A DNA stretch of 15,079 nt, from positions 1-15,079 of the forward strand of contig JAIWOG010000273.1 in assembly GCA_020217035.1 (NCBI GenBank), read 5' to 3'. Position numbers and translations under genes: made by a program. A model generated the notes under the pieces. The model did no database searches. It saw only the letters and a list, made by a program, of their open reading frames with translations, and had not been told where the DNA came from. The stretch comes from Magnetospirillum sp. Lineage in GTDB: Bacteria > Pseudomonadota > Alphaproteobacteria > Rhodospirillales > Magnetospirillaceae. Shown here piece by piece: positions 1-11,185 of the stretch (the stretch's first letter is position 1; every line of letters begins with the position of its first letter).

Positions 1-717
1 CACCGCTTCCTGCAATTCCGCCGAACGCAGGGCACGGCCGAAGGCGACGAACTCGACCCCCAGACGGGTGGACACCGAATCCTCGGACAGGCGCAGCAAC
101 GCCTTGGTGGTGGCCAGGGCTTCGGCCGGCTTGGCCGCCAGGGCGGCGGCGCGACCGGCCGCCACTTGTTCCAGTTCCGCGGTGGGATGCAGGGCGTTGA
201 CCAGCCCCAGTCCATGGGCGGTGGCAGCGTCGAAGGGTTCGCCCAGCATCAGCAGTTCGGCGGCGCGTTGATGGCCCATCAGCTTGGGCAACAACAAAGA
301 CGAACCGCCTTCGGGGACCAAGGCCAAGTTGATGAAAGGCAGCTGAAAGGTGGCGTCCTCGGCGGCGTGGACCAGGTCGCAATGCAGCAGCATGGTGACG
401 CCGATGCCGATGGCCAGGCCGCCCACCACCGCCACCACCGGCTTGGCGGCGGCGGACAGGACGCGCAGGAACTCGGCCGCCGGCGAGCTGGCGACGTCGC
501 CCGCGGTCAGGAAGTCGCCCAGATCGTTGCCGGCGGTGAAGCAGCCCGGCGCCCCGGCCAACACATGAACGCGGATCGCCGGGTCGCCCTCGCCTTGGCG
601 CAACGCCTGGGTCATGGCCTGGTACATGGCGAAGGTGATGGCGTTCTTCTTGTCGGGGCGGTTCATGCGGATGGTGCGCACGCCCTGATGGTCGGTGACG
701 ACGATGTGATCGCTCAT
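1..717 (-). CDS. Crotonase-family enoyl-CoA isomerase/hydratase, ECI2-like (C-terminus cut by window edge)
   Basis: This reading frame starts at ATG 717 and is open for 239 codons to the window edge, so the last 15-25 residues of a roughly 255-residue crotonase are probably missing. The oxyanion-hole segments are present: CFTAGNDLGDF (about residues 59-69) and GGLAIGIGVTML (99-110). The AGNDL and VPEGGSS (134-140) motifs resemble eukaryotic delta3,delta2-enoyl-CoA isomerase 2, in which the glutamate of PEG is the catalytic base (Glu136 here). The first glutamate of classical hydratases (GGGCE) is absent, which favours isomerase over hydratase. The likely role is moving double bonds of unsaturated acyl-CoAs into position for beta-oxidation in the cytoplasm. 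A weak GAGG ribosome site lies 6 nt before the ATG. The gene is downstream of a strong terminator, and I find no clear promoter of its own. A generic enoyl-CoA hydratase is the alternative. Confidence 0.85.
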   Translation of the reverse strand, partial: MSDHIVVTDHQGVRTIRMNRPDKKNAITFAMYQAMTQALRQGEGDPAIRVHVLAGAPGCFTAGNDLGDFLTAGDVASSPAAEFLRVLSAAAKPVVAVVGGLAIGIGVTMLLHCDLVHAAEDATFQLPFINLALVPEGGSSLLLPKLMGHQRAAELLMLGEPFDAATAHGLGLVNALHPTAELEQVAAGRAAALAAKPAEALATTKALLRLSEDSVSTRLGVEFVAFGRALRSAELQEAV

Positions 718-740
718 GACGGCCTCGCTGGAGAATTCTG

Positions 741-792
741 GAAAAAGAAGGGGGGCGGCTTTAACGGACATCCGGGACCAACACCGCCCCCC
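741..792 (-). terminator. Rho-independent terminator closing the beta-oxidation operon
   Basis: Read on the minus strand, GGGGGGCGG (792-784) pairs perfectly with CCGCCCCCC (758-750), a nine-base all-GC stem. It is followed at once by a T-rich tract TTCTTTTTC (749-741). The 25-nt loop holds a smaller inner hairpin (CGGA/TCCG). It lies 66 bp after the stop codon of the SDR gene and 24 bp before the ATG of the isomerase gene, so it should end most transcripts from the operon and isolate or attenuate the last gene. Confidence 0.85.
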
Positions 793-813
793 TCGAGTTC
801 TGCCGCCCAAGGT

Positions 814-829
814 GCCGTTAATGAACGGC
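814..829. repeat. Perfect 6-bp inverted repeat between SDR gene and terminator
   Basis: GCCGTT and AACGGC are separated by a four-base AATG spacer, about 30 bp beyond the SDR stop codon. There is no T-run after it on either strand, so it is not a terminator by itself. It could be a transcript-end stabilising hairpin or a protein site upstream of the isomerase gene. The function is unknown. Confidence 0.45.
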
Positions 830-858
830 GGACCTGCGCAGGCAGAGGGAGGACAGAC

Positions 859-1680
859 CTATTCGACGAACAGGTCGGGCAAAATCTGGCCGGCGGGATC
901 GACCGCGTAGACCGAGAAATCGGTCACCCCTTGCTGGCGCAGCACCTCGTCATCCAGGAAGAAGTTGCCGCTGCATTCCCGCGATGGCCGGGTCAGAATG
1001 GCGTGGGCGGCGTCGGCGACGATGTCGGGTTTGCGGCAATTGGCCGGCTTGATCATGCCGCCCAGCATGGCGAGCGCGGCGGTGTCGATGATGGTACGCG
1101 GCCAAAGCGCGTTGGCGGCGATGCCGATTTCGGCGAACTCGGCGGCCCAGCCCATCACGCACAGGCTCATGCCGTATTTCGAGATGGTGTAGGCGGTGTG
1201 GTTCTTGAACCAGTGCGGCTTCAGGTCGGGCGGCGGCGACAGGGTCAGGATATGCGGGTTGGCCGCCTGCTTCAGATAAGGCAGGCAGGCCTGGGTGGTG
1301 GCGAAGGTACCGCGCACGTTGACCCCCATCATCAGGTCGAACCGCTTCATCGGCGTGTCGGCGGTGGCGGTCAGGTTGATGGCGCTGGCGTTGTTGACGA
1401 CGATGTCGATGCCGCCAAAGCGTTCCGCCGCCAGGCGGGCGCCTTGGGCCAGGCTTTCCTCGTCGCGCACGTCCACCACAACGGCCAGGGCATGGCCGCC
1501 GGCGGCCTCGATGTCGGCGGCGGCGGAATGGATGGTGCCGGGCAGCTTGGCATGGGCGTCGACCGTCTTGGCGGCGACCACCACGTTGGCCCCGTCGCGG
1601 GCGGCCCGCAGCGCGATGGCCTTGCCGATGCCGCGACTGGCGCCGGTGATGAACAAAGTCTTTCCCTTCAGAGTGGGCAT
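859..1680 (-). CDS. Short-chain dehydrogenase/reductase, HSDL2-like (SDR domain only)
   Basis: The protein has 273 residues from ATG 1680. I rejected the longer open frame upstream because the SDR fold begins at MPTLKGKTLFITGASRGIG and an AAGG ribosome site lies 10 nt before this ATG. Visible motifs are the NAD(P)-binding TGASRGIG (12-19), NNAS (96-99), catalytic Ser148 and YTISK (Tyr164, Lys168). The segment KTVDAHAKLPGTIHSAAADI and the LSPPP and ALWPRT motifs match eukaryotic HSDL2 (hydroxysteroid dehydrogenase-like 2), a peroxisomal/mitochondrial protein linked to lipid metabolism. Animal HSDL2 carries a C-terminal SCP2 domain, whereas this protein stops after the SDR domain and a separate SCP2 gene sits at 11829-12122. 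The substrate is not known. It is the last gene before the terminator, 13 bp after the thioesterase, which implies a role in acyl-CoA or lipid oxidation. The family call is secure. Confidence 0.9.
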   Translation of the reverse strand: MPTLKGKTLFITGASRGIGKAIALRAARDGANVVVAAKTVDAHAKLPGTIHSAAADIEAAGGHALAVVVDVRDEESLAQGARLAAERFGGIDIVVNNASAINLTATADTPMKRFDLMMGVNVRGTFATTQACLPYLKQAANPHILTLSPPPDLKPHWFKNHTAYTISKYGMSLCVMGWAAEFAEIGIAANALWPRTIIDTAALAMLGGMIKPANCRKPDIVADAAHAILTRPSRECSGNFFLDDEVLRQQGVTDFSVYAVDPAGQILPDLFVE

Positions 1681-1693
1681 TTCCCTGTTTCCT

Positions 1694-2215
1694 TTATGCT
1701 TTGGCGAGCAGGCTTTCCGCCTCGCTCCAATGGGTGACCCAATCGGGCACGGGGGGCGACGGCTGGTCGAAACCCAACTGGCGGGCCAAGTCGGCGGGCG
1801 GCACGCCGCCGTCATGGCCCACCAGCATGCCCTTGACCACCGCGTGACAGGCCAACACGTCACCGCTTTCCAGGCGGTGTTCGATGAACAGCCACTTGTC
1901 GTCCCAGGCCAAAAGGCGCGAGCGCAGACGAATGGGCTTGAACGGAGCCAAGGGTCGCCGATAGCGGACCAAGGCCGCCCCGATCACCGGCTGCAATTTG
2001 TCCCGCCACACCCGACGCCCCATGCCGGAGCGCACGATAAGGTCAAGACGCCCCAAATCCATCAACGCCAGATAACGGGCGTTGTTCATGTGGATGTTGA
2101 TGTCCAAATCCGTCGGCCAAACGCGGAAATCCAGCCGGGATTCGTCCAGCAGCCCCAGCTTTGGGCGCAGCAGGGCGAGCACAAGGACCCGGAGCACGCG
2201 GAACCACAGGTTCAT
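1694..2215 (-). CDS. THEM6-like acyl-CoA thioesterase (4HBT hot-dog fold)
   Basis: The protein has 173 residues. A hydrophobic N-terminus (about residues 5-17) may be a membrane anchor. It is followed by the hot-dog thioesterase signature PTDLDINIHMNNARYLALMD (34-53), where Asp36/Asp38 and the HMNN loop fall at the active-site helix. The segments RYRRPL, LLAWDDKWLFIEHRL and the closing HWSEAES resemble animal THEM6. Family members hydrolyse acyl-CoA thioesters or are of uncertain substrate. Within a beta-oxidation operon it could release CoA from slow or dead-end acyl-CoAs. It lies 16 bp after the acyl-CoA dehydrogenase gene and 13 bp before the SDR gene, and its stop codon overlaps the SDR ribosome site, so translation is probably coupled. 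Confidence 0.85.
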   Translation of the reverse strand: MNLWFRVLRVLVLALLRPKLGLLDESRLDFRVWPTDLDINIHMNNARYLALMDLGRLDLIVRSGMGRRVWRDKLQPVIGAALVRYRRPLAPFKPIRLRSRLLAWDDKWLFIEHRLESGDVLACHAVVKGMLVGHDGGVPPADLARQLGFDQPSPPVPDWVTHWSEAESLLAKA

Positions 2216-2231
2216 GCTCGCCCGCCCCCGC

Positions 2232-4016
<1,785 letters not shown>

Positions 4017-4028
4017 GATGGTGTTTCC

Positions 4029-6350
<2,322 letters not shown>

Positions 6351-6351
6351 G

Positions 6352-7488
6352 TCACACCGCCTCCAAGATGGTGGCGATGCCTTGGCCGCCGCCGATGCAC
6401 TGGGTGGCCAGGGCATAACGGCCGCCTTGGCGCTTCAGCAGCGACGCCGCCTTGCCGACGATGCGGGCGCCGGTGGCGCCCAGCGGATGGCCGAGCGCGA
6501 TGGCGCCGCCATCCAGGTTGACCTTGGCCGGGTCCAAACCCAATTCGCGGATGCAGGCGATGGACTGGCTGGCGAAGGCTTCGTTCAGTTCGACCACGTC
6601 GATCTGCGACGCTTCCAGGCCGGCGCGGTTCAGCGCCTTCTTGGTGGCGCCCACCGGGCCGATGCCCATGATTTCCGGGTCGCAGCCGCAGATAGCCACC
6701 GACTTGATGGCGGCCAGCACGTCCAGGCCGTGGCGCTTGGCGAAGTCCTCGGTACACACCAGCACTGCGGCGGCGCCGTCGGTCAGGGGCGACGAGGTGC
6801 CGGCGGTGACCGAGCCAGTGGCGTTGAAGGCCGGCTTCAGTTCGGCCAGACCTTCCAGAGTGGTTTCCGGGCGGATGCAGCCATCGGTCTCGACCGCACC
6901 GGCCTTGCCGGTGATGGCGACGATTTCGGCGTCGAACTTGCCGGCTTCACGGGCGGCGGCGGCCTTGACGTGCGAGGCGAATGCGAATTCTTCCTGCTCG
7001 CGGCGCGAGATCGACCACTTGTTGGCGACGTTCTCGGCGGTGTCGCCCATGCCCATGTAGGCACCAGGCATCACCTTGTAGAAATCCGGATTGGGCAGCG
7101 GATTGAAGCCCATGATCGGCACACGAGTCATGTTCTCGACCCCGGCGCAGATGAACGCCTCGCCGGCCCCCAACTGGATGGCGCCGGCGGCGGTGTGCAC
7201 CGAGCTCATGGACGAACCGCAGAAGCGGTTGATGGTCTCGCCGCCGATGCTTTTCGGCAAGCCGGCCATCAAGCCGACGACGCGGGCCAGGTTGAAGCCC
7301 TGCTCGCCTTCGGGGAAGGCGCAGCCCAGCAGCAGATCCTCGATCTCGTCGGCCGGCACCTGGGTGCGGGCGACCAGGGCGCGGACCACCTGGGCGGCCA
7401 AGTCATCGGGGCGAACCTTGGCCAGGTCGCCCTTTTTCGCCAAGGTGAACGGCGAGCGCACGTAACCGGCGACAACCACCTTCTTCAT
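6352..7488 (-). CDS. fadA: Acetyl-CoA acyltransferase (thiolase II, FadA-like)
   Basis: The protein has 378 residues, close to the usual 385-395. The catalytic triad of degradative thiolases is complete: Cys90 in NRFCGSSMSSVH (acyl-enzyme), His334 in ALGHPLGATGAR and Cys364 in QCIGGGQG. The NEAFA motif is also present. It cleaves 3-ketoacyl-CoA with CoA to give acetyl-CoA and a shortened acyl-CoA. A GGAGA ribosome site lies just before the ATG. It is 73 bp downstream of the regulator gene and one base from the fadN-like gene, so it heads a tight run of five genes. A biosynthetic acetoacetyl-CoA thiolase (PhaA) is the alternative, but pairing with FadN and an acyl-CoA dehydrogenase makes beta-oxidation far more likely. 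Confidence 0.95.
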   Translation of the reverse strand: MKKVVVAGYVRSPFTLAKKGDLAKVRPDDLAAQVVRALVARTQVPADEIEDLLLGCAFPEGEQGFNLARVVGLMAGLPKSIGGETINRFCGSSMSSVHTAAGAIQLGAGEAFICAGVENMTRVPIMGFNPLPNPDFYKVMPGAYMGMGDTAENVANKWSISRREQEEFAFASHVKAAAAREAGKFDAEIVAITGKAGAVETDGCIRPETTLEGLAELKPAFNATGSVTAGTSSPLTDGAAAVLVCTEDFAKRHGLDVLAAIKSVAICGCDPEIMGIGPVGATKKALNRAGLEASQIDVVELNEAFASQSIACIRELGLDPAKVNLDGGAIALGHPLGATGARIVGKAASLLKRQGGRYALATQCIGGGQGIATILEAV

Positions 7489-7561
7489 CGACTTATCTCC
7501 ACATGGTTCTTGCTTTGGGGGAGAGCCGTCGGGAAGCGGGCGGACTGTCTTGCGCGCCTCC

Positions 7562-7951
7562 CTAGGCCGAGTTCACGCCTTTGGACTGCAAGGCATCCAG
7601 CGTCATCCGCTCGATGTCGCGCAGTTCCATCAGGCTGGTCTGCACCGCCTGCAACTGGTCTTCCAACTGGGCGATCCGCCCCTTGACCTTGGTTGCCAGC
7701 AGTTGAAGCTGTTCCACCTGGGTGGTGTCGACCACGTACAGGTCCAGGAACTCCTTGATTTCCTTCAGTGAAAAGCCCAGTCGCTTGCCGCGCAGGATCA
7801 GGATCATCCTGGCCCGGTCGCGATGGGTGTAGATGCGGGTGTTGCCGGCCCGCTGAGGCAGGATCAACCCCTGGTCCTCGTAAAAGCGGACGGTGCGCGG
7901 TGTGACGCCCAAATCCCGCGCCAACTCGGTGACCGAGTACAATTTGTCCAT
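7562..7951 (-). CDS. MerR-family transcriptional regulator (LiuR-like)
   Basis: The protein has 129 residues. An N-terminal winged helix-turn-helix (about 4-72) reads YSVTELARDLGVTPRTVRFY followed by EDQGLI, NTRIYTHRDR and ILILRGKRLGFSLKEIKEFL. A coiled-coil dimerisation helix follows at about 77-120. There is no C-terminal cysteine, so it is not a metal or redox sensor of the MerR/SoxR type. The sequence resembles the short MerR proteins (LiuR group) that control branched-chain amino-acid and fatty-acid catabolism, which are thought to respond to acyl-CoA-type ligands. It lies between fadD and fadA within the locus it probably controls. Candidate operators are the palindromes at 11130-11145 and 12166-12181, with a weak third copy upstream of this gene. 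The ribosome site is poor (GGA about 14 nt before ATG), consistent with low expression. Confidence 0.92.
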   Translation of the reverse strand: MDKLYSVTELARDLGVTPRTVRFYEDQGLILPQRAGNTRIYTHRDRARMILILRGKRLGFSLKEIKEFLDLYVVDTTQVEQLQLLATKVKGRIAQLEDQLQAVQTSLMELRDIERMTLDALQSKGVNSA

Positions 7952-7989
7952 GACGGTTATGTTTCCGTTGGTTTATTTGTTGACCAAAA

Positions 7990-8018
7990 GTGACGCAGGT
8001 TTCCCTGTACGTCACCTT
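7990..8018. promoter_or_regulatory. Dyad element and weak operator-like site upstream of the merR gene
   Basis: GTGACGCAGG (7990-7999) and CCTG-TA-CGTCAC (8004-8015) form a dyad with a two-base bulge in the 121-bp gap between fadD and the regulator gene. Bases 8003-8018 (CCCTGTAC/GTCACCTT) match the stronger palindrome at 12166-12181 at 11 of 16 positions, sharing the central TACGTCA. It may be an autoregulatory site or an mRNA hairpin; I could not place a convincing promoter around it. This is an inference from similarity by eye. Confidence 0.35.
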
Positions 8019-8072
8019 GGTAACACGGTTTTCCGTCATGGTCATGTCCATCCTCGCCAACCGGGTGAAAAT

Positions 8073-9764
8073 TCAGGAAGCGCCGTGCGCGGTGGTTTCG
8101 GCGGCGGCCGTTTCCTCGGCCACCAGTTCCTTCTTCGACAGCTTGCCGATCATGGTCTTGGGCAACTGGTCGCGGATTTCCACCGCCTTGGGCATCTCGA
8201 TGCGCGACACCTGGGTGGCGAGGTATGCCTTCAATTCGTCGGGGCTGGCGCTGGCACCGTCCTTCAGGCGGACGAATGCCTTGGGGGCCTGGCCGCGATA
8301 GGGATCGGGAATGCCGATCACCACCGCCTCGGCCACCGCCGGGTGCTGGTAAAGCGCCTCTTCCAGCACGCGGGGATAGACGTTGAAGCCGCCGCACAAG
8401 ATGACGTCCTTGATGCGGTCGACCAGGAAGATATAGCCGTCCTCGTCACGATAGCCGATATCGCCGGTTCGCAAGGCGCCGTCGATCATCACCGCGCTTG
8501 TGTCGTCGGGGCGTTTCCAGTAGCCGGCCATCACCTGTGGGCCGCGGACACAGATTTCGCCGCGTTCCCCCACGGACTCGACCAGAGCGCCACTGACCGG
8601 ATCACGGATCTCGATGGCGGTCCAATCCAGCGGCAGACCGATGGATGCGTTTTTCGCCACCCCGCCGATGGGGTTGCAGGTGGCCACCGGCGAGGATTCC
8701 GACAAGCCGTAGCCTTCCACCAGAGAACAGCCGGTCAAAGCCTCGAATCGCGAGCGCACCTCGACCGGCAGCGGTGCGCCGCCGGAAATGCAGATGCGGA
8801 TCGACGACAGATCCTGGCCGCTTTCCCCCACCGCCTGGTTGATGGCGGTATAGATGGTCGGCACACCGGGGAACAGGGTCGGCCGCTTCCTGGCAATCAG
8901 CTTCAACACCTGTTTCAGTTCGAAGCGCGGCACCAGGATCAGTTCGGCACCCATGCGCACGCCCAAATTCATCACCACGGTCATGGCGAAGACGTGGAAC
9001 AGCGGCAACACCCCCAGCATGCGGTCCTGCCCCCGGTCGCCGGCTTGCGGCGGCATCCACCGCCACAATTGTTCGGTGTTGGCGACCAGGTTGGCGTGGG
9101 TCAGCATCGCCCCCTTGGGCACGCCGGTGGTCCCGCCAGTATATTGCAGCACCGCCAGGTCCCGGCTGGGCTCGATCTCGGCCGAACGGACCCTGCCGTC
9201 ATTGTCGATCAGACGGGCGAACGGCACATGAGCCAGGTCGTCGGGAATGTCGGCCAGTTCGCTGCGCTTGACCACCGAGAACAGCAGGCTTTTCACCGAT
9301 GGCAGGATGGCGCTCATCGGGCAGGTGACGATGCGTTCAAGGCAGGATTCCTCGAGCAGCGCCGCCACCTTGGGATAAATCTGCTTGAGGTCCAGCGTGA
9401 CCATGATCGACACGCCGGAATCGTCGACCTGATGCTTGAGTTCGCGTTCCACATAAAGGGGGTTGAAGTTCACCACCACGCCACCCGCCATCAGGATGGC
9501 GTAGTAGCAAATGACGAAATAGGGGGTGTTGGGCAGGCACAGCCCGACCCGGGTGCCCTTGCGCACCCCCAGAAGTTGGAACCCCCGAGCGGCGCGGCGG
9601 GTCAGGTCGCCGATCTCGCCATAGCTGTAGCGCTTGCCAAGAAAGTCCACCGCCGGCAAATCGGGATGGCGGCGAGCCGCCTGTTCGAGCAACGTATGAA
9701 CCGGATGCACCGGAACGGTTTCGCTGGATGCGGTCATGACCGACTTTTCGCTCGGGGGGGCCAT
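8073..9764 (-). CDS. fadD: Long-chain fatty acyl-CoA synthetase (FadD-like, AMP-forming)
   Basis: The protein has 563 residues, as expected for FadD. Adenylate-forming motifs occur in order: YTGGTTGVPKGAM (208-220, ATP/AMP loop), GYGLSESSP (351-359), the fatty-acid signature around LRTGDIGYRDEDGY (431-444) and the C-terminal catalytic lysine Lys541 in KTMIGKLSKKEL. It converts imported fatty acid, ATP and CoA to acyl-CoA, AMP and pyrophosphate, probably at the inner membrane. The ATG at 9764 follows the fadL stop codon after one base (TGA-C-ATG), implying coupled uptake and activation. An in-frame ATG at 9737, nine codons later, is an alternative start that neither ribosome site excludes. No terminator is seen between this gene and the regulator gene 121 bp downstream. 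Confidence 0.94.
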   Translation of the reverse strand: MAPPSEKSVMTASSETVPVHPVHTLLEQAARRHPDLPAVDFLGKRYSYGEIGDLTRRAARGFQLLGVRKGTRVGLCLPNTPYFVICYYAILMAGGVVVNFNPLYVERELKHQVDDSGVSIMVTLDLKQIYPKVAALLEESCLERIVTCPMSAILPSVKSLLFSVVKRSELADIPDDLAHVPFARLIDNDGRVRSAEIEPSRDLAVLQYTGGTTGVPKGAMLTHANLVANTEQLWRWMPPQAGDRGQDRMLGVLPLFHVFAMTVVMNLGVRMGAELILVPRFELKQVLKLIARKRPTLFPGVPTIYTAINQAVGESGQDLSSIRICISGGAPLPVEVRSRFEALTGCSLVEGYGLSESSPVATCNPIGGVAKNASIGLPLDWTAIEIRDPVSGALVESVGERGEICVRGPQVMAGYWKRPDDTSAVMIDGALRTGDIGYRDEDGYIFLVDRIKDVILCGGFNVYPRVLEEALYQHPAVAEAVVIGIPDPYRGQAPKAFVRLKDGASASPDELKAYLATQVSRIEMPKAVEIRDQLPKTMIGKLSKKELVAEETAAAETTAHGAS

Positions 9765-9765
9765 G

Positions 9766-11049
9766 TCAGAACGCCGCCTTCAGACTGGCGCTGATGATGT
9801 CGACCGAGCCGTCATAAGAGCCCACCAGCTTGCCGAAACTGGTGCTTTCGTTTATCTCGGCGTCGCGGACGAAGATGTGGGTATAGGATGCCGCCAGGGC
9901 CATGCCTTCGGTCAACTGATAGCCCAGGCCGGCCGACATCCAAAGACGATCCTGGTCGGGAATGCGGGCGGTGCGGTGGGCTTCCGGCACCGGGCTTTGG
10001 TCGACGGCGATGCCGCCTTGGAACTTCCACTTCTCGTTGGGCTTGTAGGTGGCGCCGGCCGACAGGAACACCGTGTCCTTCCAGTCCTCGTTGACATAGG
10101 AATCGGCGCCGGTCTTGTTGTCCACGGTCAGATGGTCGAACAGCGACCAGTTGGTGTACTGGGCCTCGCCCATCACCGCCCATTGCGGCGACAATTCGTG
10201 ATAGATGCCGATGCTGAAGGTGTCCGGCGTGGTCAGCTTGGCGGTGGCGTCGCTGTCAACCAAACTCGACAAGGAACCGGCGTTGACCACACCGGTGTAA
10301 TCGGTCTTGCCTTCCAGTTCGTGCAGAACCCGCGAACGGTAGTTCAAGCCGACACGCGAGGTCGGCGAAAACTCGTAGAGCACGCCCAGGTTGACGCCGA
10401 CGCCCCAGTCGTCGCCGGTGACCTCCACCTTGCCGTCGGAAGCGTTGCCGGCCAGACGGTTATCGATGGCGTTGGTCAACGTGGCGCTGGCGTATTGGAT
10501 GTTCAGGCCGCCGCCCACCGACCAGCGGCTGTTCAGGCGATAGGCCGCGCTGGGGGTGATGTCGATGGTCATCAGCTTGGAGTTCAGCGCCATGTAACGG
10601 CCGACCCAGTCGTCGTCGTAATCGGTTTCCAGGCCATAGGGGGTGTTGATGGCCAAACCCAACTTCAGGTCGGGGCTGACGCTCATCATGGCGTAAAGCG
10701 ACGGCAATGGCGTGTCGACGCCGGCGTCGCCGCCGCTGCCGCCGGGAACCACGCCGCCACCCACGCCGGTGTTACGGTTGGCTTGGCCGGAAAAGGTCGA
10801 CCGCGGCATGATGTAGGCGACCTCGCCCTGGACGGCGTTGCCCTGCAAACGGGTCATGCCGGCAGGGTTGTAGAAGATGGTGGACAGGTCCAGCGCCTTG
10901 GCCGACGAACCGGCGAAGGCGTTGCCCATGCCTTCGGCGCTTTGTTCGCGCAACTGGAAACCGGAAGCCAGCGCCGGGGCGCTCTGACACAGAACCGAGG
11001 CCAGGCACAATACGCCCGTGGCCATCACGCGGTGATGGGTCGTCAACAT
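9766..11049 (-). CDS. fadL: FadL-family outer-membrane long-chain fatty-acid transporter
   Basis: The protein has 427 residues from ATG 11049. I prefer this start to ATG 11085 because GGGAGGA lies about 8 nt upstream and the product then begins directly with a signal peptide (hydrophobic core about 8-22, APALA before a likely cut after Ala28). The mature N-terminus SGFQLREQSAEGMGNAFAG and the next segment FYNPAGMTRLQG are hallmark FadL/TodX features: the N-terminal hatch and NPAG motif. The rest alternates beta strands, typical of a 14-strand barrel, and the protein ends with phenylalanine as outer-membrane barrels do. It moves fatty acids, or other hydrophobic compounds in TodX-like members, across the outer membrane. 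The gene is coupled to fadD, which favours fatty acids. A promoter and a 16-bp palindrome lie upstream. Confidence 0.93.
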   Translation of the reverse strand: MLTTHHRVMATGVLCLASVLCQSAPALASGFQLREQSAEGMGNAFAGSSAKALDLSTIFYNPAGMTRLQGNAVQGEVAYIMPRSTFSGQANRNTGVGGGVVPGGSGGDAGVDTPLPSLYAMMSVSPDLKLGLAINTPYGLETDYDDDWVGRYMALNSKLMTIDITPSAAYRLNSRWSVGGGLNIQYASATLTNAIDNRLAGNASDGKVEVTGDDWGVGVNLGVLYEFSPTSRVGLNYRSRVLHELEGKTDYTGVVNAGSLSSLVDSDATAKLTTPDTFSIGIYHELSPQWAVMGEAQYTNWSLFDHLTVDNKTGADSYVNEDWKDTVFLSAGATYKPNEKWKFQGGIAVDQSPVPEAHRTARIPDQDRLWMSAGLGYQLTEGMALAASYTHIFVRDAEINESTSFGKLVGSYDGSVDIISASLKAAF

Positions 11050-11093
11050 GAAATCGTTCCTCCCGTTGGCGAACTGCGCCGCCATTGTTTGCG

Positions 11094-11122
11094 ATCATGA
11101 CCCGATAATCTCGGGACGTCAA
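11094..11122 (-). promoter_or_regulatory. Candidate promoter for the fadL operon
   Basis: On the minus strand TTGACG (11122-11117) and CATGAT (11099-11094) are 17 bp apart, matching sigma70 consensus at 5 of 6 and 4 of 6 bases. The -10 ends about 45 bp before the fadL start. The spacer contains the inverted repeat CCCGA/TCGGG (11101-11115). The palindrome at 11130-11145 ends 8 bp upstream of the -35, a position compatible with activation or with interference. Confidence 0.5.
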
Positions 11123-11169
11123 GGTATTTACGTTTACGTAAACGTTATGTTGGAGAGATGATCTCGGGA
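11104..11169 (+). repeat. Direct repeat pair flanking the fadL palindrome
   Basis: GATAATCTCGGGA (11104-11116) and GATGATCTCGGGA (11157-11169) differ at one base in 13. They are 53 bp apart, close to five helical turns, with the perfect palindrome at 11130-11145 almost midway. They could be binding sites for a second factor on one face of the helix, or chance. The function is unknown. Confidence 0.4.
11130..11145. promoter_or_regulatory. Perfect 16-bp palindrome, candidate MerR-family operator at fadL
   Basis: ACGTTTACGTAAACGT is a perfect palindrome, embedded in AT-rich sequence unlike the GC-rich surroundings. It matches the element at 12166-12181 at 15 of 16 positions. The centred TTTACGTAAA core resembles, from memory, motifs reported for LiuR-like MerR regulators. 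It lies just upstream of the candidate fadL -35 box. Confidence 0.72.
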
Positions 11170-11185
11170 GCGCACCCGTTCCGGA

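Noticed and set aside
166..1737. A 523-codon plus-strand open frame over the isomerase and SDR genes
   Set aside because: It is antisense to two clear enzyme families, runs through a terminator hairpin, and has low-complexity Gly/His/Gln composition.
1681..1863. N-terminal extension of the SDR protein to an upstream ATG
   Set aside because: It would overlap the thioesterase gene, adds 61 residues unlike any SDR, and a good ribosome site and fold start support ATG 1680.
7485..8060. A minus-strand frame (191 codons) starting upstream of the merR gene, considered as a leader peptide or alternative gene
   Set aside because: It overlaps the whole regulator gene in another frame, becomes Arg/Gly/Pro-rich noise, and does not stop before the merR start as a leader peptide would.
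11050..11085. Upstream ATG for fadL at 11085
   Set aside because: It adds 12 polar residues before the signal peptide and ignores the strong GGGAGGA site placed correctly for ATG 11049.
11161..11185. Possible terminator after the DUF6134 gene (CGGG/CCCG stem)
   Set aside because: The stem is only four pairs with no T-run, so it is not convincing as an intrinsic terminator.
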